Shown here one piece after another: positions 10,847-20,574 of a stretch of 64,000 nt of DNA (the first letter of the stretch is position 1; each line of letters opens with the position of its first letter). The translations under genes were made by a program, and so were the position numbers. The stretch is taken from the NCBI RefSeq assembly GCF_000344685.1, contig NW_006920429.1, forward strand, positions 25,884 to 89,883. Direction: 5' to 3'. The notes beneath the pieces are model-generated. The model made no database searches and was not told the origin of the DNA. It worked only from the letters and a program-made list of their open reading frames with translations. This DNA is from Gloeophyllum trabeum ATCC 11539 (taxonomy: Eukaryota; Basidiomycota; Agaricomycetes; Gloeophyllales; Gloeophyllaceae).

Positions 10847-11819
10847 CGTTCGTACTGGGTGAGGTGAGATCTCCGGCTTACCCTCTCCCGTCTCGTTCGA
10901 AAGGCGAAAGAAGCCTATCTACACTTGATTCGCGCGTTTCCTACAGGGACTCGGGCGAGACACTCACGTTTAGCCGTCGCAGTACGAGGACCGGCGCTCC
11001 CTGACATATCCAAGTCCTTTGACCTACCGGCGGTCCGCAGCCTTCTTCAGCGGTAATTGGTGACGTCTCGCGCGGTGCTCTCAGTCAACTCCGAGACGAA
11101 CAACCTGGGCGTGCGCCTGGAATTGTGTTCCTATGAGCCCTAGGATGCCAGCAAATCCCCCAAGTTCGGGGGAAGTCGGAGCCTCGGCAGATTTCGGAGC
11201 GTCCACATTCGTTCAGGCCCAGGCCGGGCAGGCCCCATATGAGAAATGTGCGTGACCAGACGCGTTCCTCTCACCAGTACGAAAGTACAAGAGCGGGGGA
11301 GAATCCGGAGGCGGTTCAGACTTCAGAGGGATGTGGATCCTCTACCAAGGATTCAGAGTGGATCAACTGACAAGGAGCTAGCGTGCAATGTGATATGGTG
11401 TCTATATGTATACCAACAGACCACATGAACTATATTCTACGTCCACGAGTCAGTCTCAATGAAGACAGGAAATGGAACCGGAAACGGAGATGCATCTACA
11501 AATGGTGTCTATAGTCCAACGTGAGTGAATTAAGCGACAGTGCGATGAACGAGGGGATACTCCATTTAGTGTCGTGAGTAGCAGACCGAGAGGGGAGGGA
11601 ACCTGCGATGAGAAACGGAGAAGAAAATGTGAATCAGAAGGGAACCAGAATGTGAGGGGGCTAACTATGGGGTAAAGGTGGGGTGAGGAAGATGAATATG
11701 CCAGCGGGCATTAATAGCGTATCGACAGCAGTCCAGACTCCAGACGGGCAAGAAAGAAACAAAAAAGGAAGAAACAACGTCCACGAATCAATCAAAGCAA
11801 GGAATCTCTAATCCGACGG
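10847..11819. other. intergenic, no supported gene
   Basis: Upstream region of the F-box gene and 3' flank of the transporter. No recognisable motif or exon-like frame. Confidence 0.5.
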
Positions 11820-14064
11820 TCAGAAGCGGTTGCCCACGCCAGGCGGCGGCGCGTCGTACGTCGTCGCGACGCTCCCGCTCGGACTATGCCCGTACGGGTG
11901 CGGGCGCGGGGGGAGGCCCGCGGTTTGGTTCCGCGGCGGGGAGTACGCGCGCTCCGGGTACGCCGCCGTGCCCACCACGCGGCGCTCGTCCTGCCGCCCG
12001 TGGTCGATCGCGACGATCTCGAACCGCCTCATCTCCTCCCTCTCCCTCTCCCCCATCATCTCCACCCTGCTCGACCGCGCACTGCTCCCGGGACTCCCCT
12101 TCTCCGCATCCCACCCCGCGCGTTTCTGGTGCTGGAACGTATCCCGCAGGACGTCGTCCCCGTCCGCCATGAAGATCTTGCCCTTCCAGAACGCGAGCGC
12201 GGTGAGCGCGAAGAGGACGGCCCACGCGGCGACGATAGTGATGGTCATGACGAGGTGGACGACGTAGAAGCCGGGGATGTCGAACGTGTCCCCGAGCACG
12301 CGGAGCGTGTTGATCCACCCGACTGTGCGTCCTCGCGTCAGCCCCCCTGCCGTGTCTTATGTCACAGTAGAACACGTACCATTCGGGAAGGTCAGCGCCC
12401 AGCCTGCATCCGCGCCCAAATGGAACCGGTCGTCAGCGCCGTCCTACCGAACCGCCCCAGCGAGACAGAAACCACTCACAGCCCAGGATCTCGCTCAGAT
12501 GCTTGTGCAGCTTGAACCAGTACGGCAGGACGCCGAAGACGAAGAAGAACACCGCGAGGCCAAAGAGGAGCAGGCCGGCCATGACGGAGGACGCGTACCA
12601 GATCTCGCCCGCGAGCGGCGAGACGAGGTTGTGTTTCGGGAGGCTGGGGGGTGGGCGGGGGAGGGGAAGCGAGCGGAGGCAAGAGAGGCGGGTGCGCGGA
12701 CAGACAGGGTGAGCCAGGGAAGACCGGGAGCGAGCAGAACACGTACATGTCGCGCGCGTGGTCGCCGAGGTTGATGAGCGCGAGCGCGGTGAAGCCCGGC
12801 GGGCCGCACGCGACGAACGCGCCGTTCGCCTGGTGGCCGTCGAGGAAGCCCGTCTGTCATTCATAGTCCGCATCCCGTCAGCGTCGGCATACCCGTATAT
12901 GCGTGATGGGGAGGAGGACGTACGGTCATGATTCTGCACAAATATCCCATGCCATCAGCTTATCTTATCATACATCAAATATAGGAAGCGGGTGGGGAGA
13001 CGAGGGAAGCAAGCGTAGGGAGAACAGAAACACGAACGAACGAAACAAAGGCAGGAACGCGCACGCACCGGATCATGTATATACAAATATATATAAACGT
13101 CACAAAAAAGCCGAGGCCCTGGAAGAAGTAGCCGACGAGGAGGACGCCGAGCGCACGCGGCTCCTCGGGGGGGACGACCTTAAGGACGTTGAAGGCGACG
13201 ACGCCGACGAGCATCTGCGGCGCGCCGTCAGTCCCATTACCATTATCCCACCATCACTGCATGCGGGAGGGAGTGGACTGACCATCGGGAATACCTAGAG
13301 GCGAAGGAAGGGTGAGCGGGGACAGAGAGAAGGAGAGGGAGGGGGGACGCACGAGGAAGGCCCAGGCGGGTGTGAAGGTCTTGAGGTCGTGCGGCTTGTT
13401 GAACCAGATCATGAGCATGGGAATGCACACGATCAGCGAGAACGCCACGTAGACCCTGTCGCGCGTCACCCAATGAGCCGTGAGGGAGGGAAGGAGGGAG
13501 ACACGAACCAGAAGATGTCGTAGATGAAGCCGGGGTGGACGTGCCCCGAGGGGACGGCGTAGTTGATGGTCCCGATGATGATCGTCGCAAAGGAGAGGAC
13601 CTGGGTTGAGTGAGTGAGTGTGTGTGTGCGCATGCGTGCGTGACGAGGACGCACGATGAGCGGGACAAAGATGCCCTTGACGGGGTCCTTGATCAGGCGC
13701 TTCGCCTGCTGCGGGTACACTGCGGGATGTCAGTACAGAAAAGCAGCGAGACAAGGGGACGCACGGATGGCCTGGAGGAGGAGCGTGGACGAGTTGAGGA
13801 GGAAGAGCGCGATGTTGATAAAGTAAAAGATGGTCTCGACGACGGTGAGCGCGCGCGAGTGGTACTTGATCCCGCTCATCGTCACGTACACCGCGCCCGT
13901 GCCCATCCCGATCGGAAACTGCGCGGCGTCAGCGGGGGGATTGCACACAGGGGAAGGGTACGCACGGCCTGCCAGGACCAGCCGTGGATGCGGCGCGCGA
14001 GCGAGCTGACCTGGACGTCGGCGGCAGTCGAGGACGCGTGCGCGGGGTTCATTTGGTTGAGCAT
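11820..14064 (-). CDS. TDT-family transporter (C4-dicarboxylate/malate or sulfite type)
   Basis: Twelve exons give a continuous 492-residue frame: 14064-13966, 13918-13765, 13719-13655, 13600-13509, 13455-13353, 13294-13283, 13214-13069, 12933-12924, 12853-12747, 12643-12480, 12403-12380, 12322-11820. The product is a polytopic membrane protein of the TehA/Mae1/Ssu1/SLAC1 superfamily (PF03595). Recognisable parts are FPIGMGTGAVYVTMSG in the first membrane helix, GFLDGHQANGAFVACGPPGFTALALI in the middle (the family's conserved GPP-F-AL loop) and WALTFPN near the last helices. The C-terminal 90 residues are soluble, charged and then proline-rich. It should move malate or a similar anion, or sulfite, across the plasma membrane; the sequence does not decide the substrate. 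Exons of 12, 10 and 24 nt were placed only because they restore the family sequence and the phase. Confidence 0.85.
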
Positions 14065-15844
14065 GGTTGTAAGACTGAATCCCAGATTAGTCTGACCGGG
14101 GAAAGGAAACGAGGAAAGAGAATAAGGGGGAAAGCGACAAGGAAAGAGGGAAGAAAAGAAAGCAGACTCTATAAGCTCAGCTCACAGCGTCGAGCCCGCA
14201 CAGCAGGCTAATAAGAAAGGGAAGAAGAAGAAAGAGCTCGCCGCCGCCGCGCGCCATTATATGTCAGATAGCGAAGCTGGCATCACGTCCTTTGCACGTT
14301 TCTGCTGCGAGCGCTGCCGCCAAGAGCCGTCGTCGAACAGGATGCTGGCTTGGGACCTCCACACATCGCCTTTCTTCCTCGTTCTTGGCTCTTGGCTCGG
14401 TGTCAAGCGAACCGAGAAGCTGCCCCCGTACGGTTGCCGAGCAGCGCCAGGTCTATTTTCCCAAAGTGCATTCCACTTCGTCGACGTGCCAGTTACCATA
14501 CGTCCGGCCGTAGGGTCCATAAGTGGCTGTGCAGAGTCTGACGACTCTCCTGACCACATCACCGGATCGCTTTTCCAGCGTATTTCATGAGCTTGTTGAT
14601 GCTTTGGACGACCTGTGTATCACTTTACAAAGTACAAGATGCGGCTACAGGCCACAGAAAGCATGCCTGAGTGCACTAGAGAATACCTTGGGAGCAGTGT
14701 AGGAATCATCGGGGTCGCGGTGAGACTCCGGAAACTCCAGGAACACTCGCCGCCGGGAGTGCTGGGCTTCTCCACGACTGCGGCGCCACTTCGCTTCTCT
14801 ATGGGGGTTACTGCTTGAATCTGTCAGTGAGTTGACCATCCGATAATGAAGTACTGTATGTAGTAGCAAAAACTGGGACATAGTTCAGTTACTCAACTTC
14901 CCGCATACTCAGGCTCACTGGTATGTATAACTGTTGCTGTCTTGCTGAGCTTCCTCCAGAACGTGTGGGAGTCGGGGTCCGGGGTACAGTCCTGAGCATC
15001 GGCTGCGATCTCCACCCAGATGTTCCTTCCTAGCCGTGAGTCTTCTGTACAATGGTAAGTAAGCCTTCAATAACAAGTGGAACCACTGGGGTTTTATTTT
15101 ATTTGCTGCTGCTTTTGATTAGGAGCAAAGGCTGAAAGGCGACACAAGGAGCTGCAGTGCCCAGGAGGTCTCCCAGTCCCACGGGACCGAGATCGGTACG
15201 GGGTCCGGATACGTAAACGCGCGCACTTGAGCAATGACGTTCGCAAAATAGACCTGGCGCTCCTCGGCAACCGTACTACCCCCGCGATAACGATTATAAC
15301 ACTCACTGCATCCACGAAAGACAGATGTTATTAGATGATTATATTCCCAGTCATGACCAGCACAAATGAGTGTAGTGCAGACAAAATCGAGTCTCAGTCC
15401 GCCATTGCGTCGGACGCGCACCGACCCAAAGGAAGCAGAGAAGCTCACGACGTTCAGAAGCACCCGACGAAGAAGCACTGCATCGACGCTCGTCCGCAGC
15501 TGCTTCCATTTCGCGTCCGTTTTCGGCAGTCAATGAGCTTGCATCGTAGCGGTGCAAGCACCAGTCTCCGACTGCCGAAAGGAGAGTGTAATGTTGAGAT
15601 ATTGAGAGACTTCATGTGAACAATGTATTTATGAGATGGGGAACATATATTATAGAAGTATACTCATGGGTGATGACTCTGAGGATGCTTATGAGAGGAG
15701 TACAGTTGAGTCATTCTTAACCTGTACTTCTCATAACCCATAGCATTTTGGCATCCACCAACTTGGTAGATAGTAGATCAGTATCAAAAACCACAGTATG
15801 TCACAATCTCATGACCTATATTCCCTGAAAACCCATAGCTTTCG
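14065..15844. other. intergenic with repeat fragments, no supported gene
   Basis: Two diverged copies of a roughly 100-bp segment lie in opposite orientation: at about 14,430 (plus; frame TVAEQRQVYFPKV) and about 15,270 (minus; frame STVAEERQVYFANV). No complete gene can be built around either. A 38-bp stretch near 15,545 resembles one near 61,255. Confidence 0.5.
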
Positions 15845-16500
15845 GCTTTGGATCGGTCCACCTACCATTTATGAATAGTGCTCCTATTACATTTCGAGTA
15901 ATTTCGGATGTGAGAGGTATAACCCCTGTTAAGCGCTCGCTTTCTCGATCACCAGAGATCGGAATTCTATGCCGCCGTGAGGAACGAGCAGAGGCATAGA
16001 ATATAGACTTTGTATGAATGTGAGTGTTACGCAGGTCACAGTGACAGCTCCTGCTTTCGACGGCGACGACGCGCTCACTCAAGCGCGCTATATGGGCTCC
16101 ACATAGGCTACCTTTTGCTTTTCCCTCCCTGCCCACCCTTATGTTTGATAAGCTGCAGATTGTACAATGCCTGGTAGCTTTCCTCTCTCCACACTGTTTT
16201 TCCCACTGGGTTTTCAGGTGGCATGAGAGGTTTTGAGGCACCCATGGCTTTCATTGCACCCTTGTGTTTTCTCATGACATGTATTTATTACTGGGTCGTG
16301 GATGTGGTTTTCTAGGCGGGAGTCCCGGCTCAGCCACGATCTCCAAACCCCCGCCTGGTGGCCCATTTGCGGCGGGAAGCCCTTCGGGCTTTCTCCCGTA
16401 ATGCTGTGTACCCCCCCTTCATGTGTGACCTGCCAGCGGGAGGAATACAAAGTGCCCTATACAACTACTGAACAGTAAACCGATTCTAGAGGAATCGGAA
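15845..16500 (+). repeat. dispersed repeat, interrupted by a 495-bp insertion
   Basis: The flanks 15845-15957 and 16453-16500 match, in order, one continuous stretch at about 62,205-62,362 (shared words GATCACCAGAG, GCCCTATACAAC, CTGAACAGTAAACCGATTC). In the copy here about 495 bp (15958-16452) separate CACCAGAG from GCCCTATA; at 62.3 kb they are adjacent. The insertion starts with a 10-bp inverted repeat (ATTCTATGCC at 15964, GGCATAGAAT at 15993) and contains a short GAAGCCC-TTC-GGGCTT hairpin near 16,378. No clear target-site duplication. Confidence 0.65.
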
Positions 16501-16632
16501 AGTCTCTCACGGCGCGCACGGCTTGTATGGTGGAGCGTACACTAGCTGCGGCACCCGTAGCCACTTCGGGGAGGTGTAACTAGTATTCAGAATTTTAATT
16601 TATCTTTACCTTGGAGGTCAAAGCTCTCCCGA
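16501..16632. other. repeat junction
   Basis: Unique sequence between the dispersed repeat and the duplicated block. No gene. Confidence 0.4.
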
Positions 16633-17211
16633 CACTGCGCCCCTTGTCCTGACTCTCGGGTGGCGGCGACTGCGCGCCGCCACCCTCGGCCAGGACATCG
16701 AGGCGAAGTTTGTTCTCCAAATGAGGCAAATGTAGATGCATTAGCCAATAGAATGCGATTATCCAGGATTACGGAAGCGTATTACTAAGCAAAAGACCGA
16801 ACTACATGTACTGTCAAATACTTACAGTGCCTTGCATAAGAAACTGAACATCGCATTTCCGCGCGCGTTGTTTGTCCGCGCCAAATATACCCTTTTCGGG
16901 TATCAGCAAATGTGCGGCAAAGACCCATCGAGAGGGAGGGTAGCTAGGCATACAGGTGGGGGCAGAGTATAATGATTTACAGCCCTTAGTGTAGTAGTAG
17001 AATATACATTTCATGCATTAGAGCATATTCGGTGTGGTAATTACTACGGGTGGAGCTCCCAAGTAAGGGAATTTTGATGGATTTAAGCCACCCCATTGGC
17101 CCCACGCTGTGGTAATTACCACAGCGAATATGCTCTATTCTCTGAAGCCTTTCGAGCCGTCTCGGGGCGTCTGCGAGTCCCTGCCCAACAAACGGTCCCG
17201 CGAGAGGCCTT
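16633..17211. repeat. left copy of a block duplicated across the gap
   Basis: From CACTGCGCCCC at 16633 the sequence is identical to that from 17465, an offset of 832 bp, up to the gap edge at 17211. It contains 192 bp of flank plus the first 387 bp of the MITE (16825 onward) including the nested MITE (17021-17135). Confidence 0.9.
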
Positions 17212-17456
17212 NNNNNNNNNNNNNNNNNNNNNNNNNNNNNNNNNNNNNNNNNNNNNNNNNNNNNNNNNNNNNNNNNNNNNNNNNNNNNNNNNNNNNNNNN
17301 NNNNNNNNNNNNNNNNNNNNNNNNNNNNNNNNNNNNNNNNNNNNNNNNNNNNNNNNNNNNNNNNNNNNNNNNNNNNNNNNNNNNNNNNNNNNNNNNNNNN
17401 NNNNNNNNNNNNNNNNNNNNNNNNNNNNNNNNNNNNNNNNNNNNNNNNNNNNNNNN
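17212..17456. other. assembly gap (245 N)
   Basis: Run of N between two identical sequence blocks. Confidence 0.99.
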
Positions 17457-17656
17457 CCCCCCGCCACTGCGCCCCTTGTCCTGACTCTCGGGTGGCGGCG
17501 ACTGCGCGCCGCCACCCTCGGCCAGGACATCGAGGCGAAGTTTGTTCTCCAAATGAGGCAAATGTAGATGCATTAGCCAATAGAATGCGATTATCCAGGA
17601 TTACGGAAGCGTATTACTAAGCAAAAGACCGAACTACATGTACTGTCAAATACTTA

Positions 17657-18128
17657 CAGTGCCTTGCATAAGAAACTGAACATCGCATTTCCGCGCGCGT
17701 TGTTTGTCCGCGCCAAATATACCCTTTTCGGGTATCAGCAAATGTGCGGCAAAGACCCATCGAGAGGGAGGGTAGCTAGGCATACAGGTGGGGGCAGAGT
17801 ATAATGATTTACAGCCCTTAGTGTAGTAGTAGAATATACATTTCATGCATTAGAGCATATTCGGTGTGGTAATTACTACGGGTGGAGCTCCCAAGTAAGG
17901 GAATTTTGATGGATTTAAGCCACCCCATTGGCCCCACGCTGTGGTAATTACCACAGCGAATATGCTCTATTCTCTGAAGCCTTTCGAGCCGTCTCGGGGC
18001 GTCTGCGAGTCCCTGCCCAACAAACGGTCCCGCGAGAGGCCTTCCGGACCTACCCGAAAAGGGTATATTTGGCGCGAGCAAACAACGCGCGGGGAAACGC
18101 GATGTTCAGTTTCTTATGCAAGGCACTG
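17657..18128. mobile_element. Tc1/mariner-type MITE (472 bp)
   Basis: Terminal inverted repeats of about 75 bp start CAGTGCCTTGCATAAGAAAC at the left and end with the complement at the right, and the element is flanked by TA at 17655-17656 and 18129-18130. TA duplication and CAGTGCC termini are hallmarks of the Tc1/mariner superfamily. There is no transposase frame, so it is non-autonomous. The two arms are not identical, which points to some age. A second, incomplete copy lies at 16825-17211. Confidence 0.85.
17853..17967. mobile_element. nested foldback MITE (115 bp)
   Basis: Inside the larger MITE, GAGCATATTCG plus TGTGGTAATTAC on the left faces the complement (GTAATTACCACA, CGAATATGCTC) on the right; TA flanks both ends (17851-17852 and 17968-17969). 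Same element in the left duplicate at 17021-17135. No coding capacity. Confidence 0.75.
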
Positions 18129-18130
18129 TA

Positions 18131-19449
18131 TAAGGATTCTTCCCGACAGACCCCTCCTCCCGACTAGCGTGGGAGTCGGGGAATTGCCACAACGCGTCCC
18201 ACCCGCAGGAAACGCACAGCAAGTCTCTTCTTCCTCGCGCATCGTACGGTCCAATCATAGCCCTGTTCGCCTGCAATCACTTCGTCGAAATCTCGGTTGC
18301 TCTACTCTTCAACTGGTCTGCTCCGCAAAGCGCGCTCGTACAGACACCATACGGTCTCTCTTCGTCCGACGTGCGCGAGGATTTCCTCCCTGCTACTGGA
18401 GGCGCCCTCTCTGTTAGCCTCTTGAGGTGCGATGACCCGCTACTTGCTCGTATGAGAATCCAGGACACCACGTACGCGCGGGTGCTGCTGCAGTAACAGC
18501 CTCCCGCCCTCAGTGGCCTTATCTACACATCCTGCATCAGTCGTACATAGTGAGTCCCACTTACGTCGAAAACGGGTACTGGGAGCTCCCGCATCTCCGC
18601 CCGTTCCAAGTCGTCTGTCCTCGAGTACGCTTGGGCTGGTATCTCGCGCCCCCTACCGCCGACCAACCGACCCAGTCGTGGGGCCGAACGCCCGACTGGT
18701 GCGGCAAAAGCCAGCTGCAGAGAACCTCGCGCCCTCTGCTGTCCCGTAAGTCAAATTGCCCCACTTCCTCAAGTCCTCTTCCGCACCCCCCCTCTCTCTC
18801 CCATCACCCATCACGCCCGCACGCGCTCAATTCTCCACGCCGTCCGCGCGCGCAACCCCAACAATCTCCTCAGTATTCACAGTCTTACTTTTCCAAACCC
18901 CCTTATGACTTTGTCCAAACCTCTCGCCCCGCTCGCCCGCAAGTCGAGGAAGGCGCGCTGCTGACCACTCTCGCCTCTCGCGCATGCCACTTCCCACCCG
19001 CCAGCTGCACTCGCCCCGCGCGCGCGCGGATGAGAGCCGCCCCTGCGGTAATCGCTCGCCTCCGACGCGGCTGTCTGCCGCCGGAGCTCCCCCAGTTCCC
19101 CACGCTCGCTGCCGGTGCGTGGTCTGCATTCCACGGCTCTGACTGTGCGCCTTCACTCATTATCCTGAAACCCCTCGATGTCATTCGGAGTCGTCAAGGT
19201 ATGTCACGATGGGGAGAGAGGGGCTGCGATTCGTTCGGACGTGTACGGTGTCCACGCCCCTCATACGTACTGTAGTATGCTGGCTACGAAGCCCCGCTAT
19301 CCGCGCATCTAGCAACCTACGCCTCATCCGATTTCGTGCTTCTCGTAACTCTCGGCGAGGCAACTCATGGAGATCTTACGACAAGCCACTCTCTGGGTGC
19401 CACGCCGATATCGATGCCATGCTTCACGTACAGTTGATGCTCACAGGTT
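18131..19449. other. no supported gene; one doubtful exon
   Basis: GC-rich sequence with overlapping open frames in all registers, the longest at 18550-19275 plus. A GTAAGT donor-like site at about 18,749 ends one frame, but I could not connect it to a plausible gene. May include more decayed sequence of the MFS copy that begins just to the right. Confidence 0.35.
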
Positions 19450-20190
19450 TCTCGCATACATATGCATATCCAACTCCTGAAATACCTCCGGCATTGTTGG
19501 GGTCGTTCTTATCAGTACGCTATCGTGGAGTGATAAAACGTGATGGCTGGATGTGCGTGGGTTCTGCTCCTGCTTCCGGGGAATACGAGGGCTGCCGACA
19601 TACATCATATCGCAGGGGTCCGTTATGAGCCGCGCACGGCTGTCGAGCGTTACGGCGGGTATACGAAGAAAGTGCAAGCCTCGCAGTCACTGAACATCCT
19701 GTATCTCCCTGACTATGGCGCGGTGAACGCAATTAATCGCATCATTATTGCAGCCGGTATGTGCCCCCCCCCCCGGTTCTAGGTGGATACATACCGAGTC
19801 TGCTGTACCTGTACGGTGCCGTTGCAGGGAAAGTATAATCCTCGGTAAGGTTCCACCTGCACTATTGGTCGAAAGCGGCATAGTTCGCTGCGCGTCTTGT
19901 GAACCACGCCCCATGGGCGATTATTGCCAATCTGTCGCTTGATATTGCTCGCCATCCGGTCCATGCTGCCGAACGAAAACAGACTGCAACGTCAGGAGCC
20001 TCCCGATGACAGTACTAGGACGTCGAGGCTGTCGCCCCGGAAGGGAATAGTGTGGAGAGGAGTAAGGTGGATAGATTAAATGTTGTTTCCAGGCCCCAAC
20101 GTGCCTTCTACTGAGTGCTTTTCTGGATAGGAATTCCTCGACTTGACCAACAGGCAGAGTCGGGAGTGCAGACATAGATATCTCAACGTT
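19450..20190 (+). pseudogene. decayed 3' half of the allantoate-permease-type MFS gene
   Basis: On the plus strand this follows, piece by piece, the last exons of the intact MFS gene at 53.5-54.3 kb: shared stretches include TTCTTATCAGTACG, GGCTGTCGAG-GTTAC, TACGAAGAAAGT, AATGCAGCCGGT (here ATTGCAGCCGGT), CAGGAGCCTCC, GTGGAGAGGA, and the final exon GGAATTCCT-GACTTGACC-ACAGGCAGA. Intron positions are recognisable too. Many substitutions and small length changes leave no usable frame. It lies tail to tail with the FunK1 gene on its right, exactly as the intact MFS gene does with the other FunK1 copy, so it was copied as part of the same segment. Confidence 0.85.
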
Positions 20191-20574
20191 TGTTCGGGTT
20201 GCTGCCTGGCAGCATCCCCGGCGCGATTTGACGCAGGTCTGCATTATGCCTCAGGAAATACACGATTTAGTACGTGTACGACAGACGAGCAGTACATCTC
20301 TTGTTGACTCGTCTGGTGGAATTACTGCGTGGAGCCATGATAAAAGGCGCGTGGTCAAGGACGACTTGCCCGCCACGGAGTGGAAACGGGGTCGGGGTCG
20401 GGGTCGGGTAAATATTGTAGATGTAATGCTGAAATCAGAGCATACGACATACCATACAGGACGGTGATATGATACAGCACAGTACATCCAAGGCTAGAGC
20501 AGATGCTTCGTCAGGACATGCACATCGTGCTGCTTCAGAGCAGGAAGACGCTTGCCCCCTCGATTGGCGAAGCT
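20191..20574. repeat. 3' flank shared by the two FunK1 copies
   Basis: From about 20,250 the sequence matches the complement of 53,144-53,480 (shared words CCCGACCCCG, AAGTCGTCCTTGACCAC, CACCAGACGAGTC, GTCGTACACGTAC). Contains a GGGTCGGGGTCGG run near 20,392. Confidence 0.75.

Larger units (their letters stand above)
17465..18130. repeat. right copy of the duplicated block
   Basis: Same sequence as 16633-17211, then continuing through the complete MITE. Exact identity on both sides of a gap suggests either a recent tandem duplication or the same locus assembled twice. Confidence 0.9.

Noticed and set aside
11884..12515. Long Arg/Ala/Pro-rich frames antiparallel or out of frame over the TDT transporter
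   Set aside because: Typical shadow frames of GC-rich exons; the minus-strand transporter explains the region fully.
18550..19275. 241-codon plus frame with a peptide like ENGYWELPHLRPF
   Set aside because: No ATG at its start, competing frames in all registers of GC-rich DNA, and no neighbouring exons that continue it. A GTAAGT site at 18,749 keeps a small chance that part of it is an exon.
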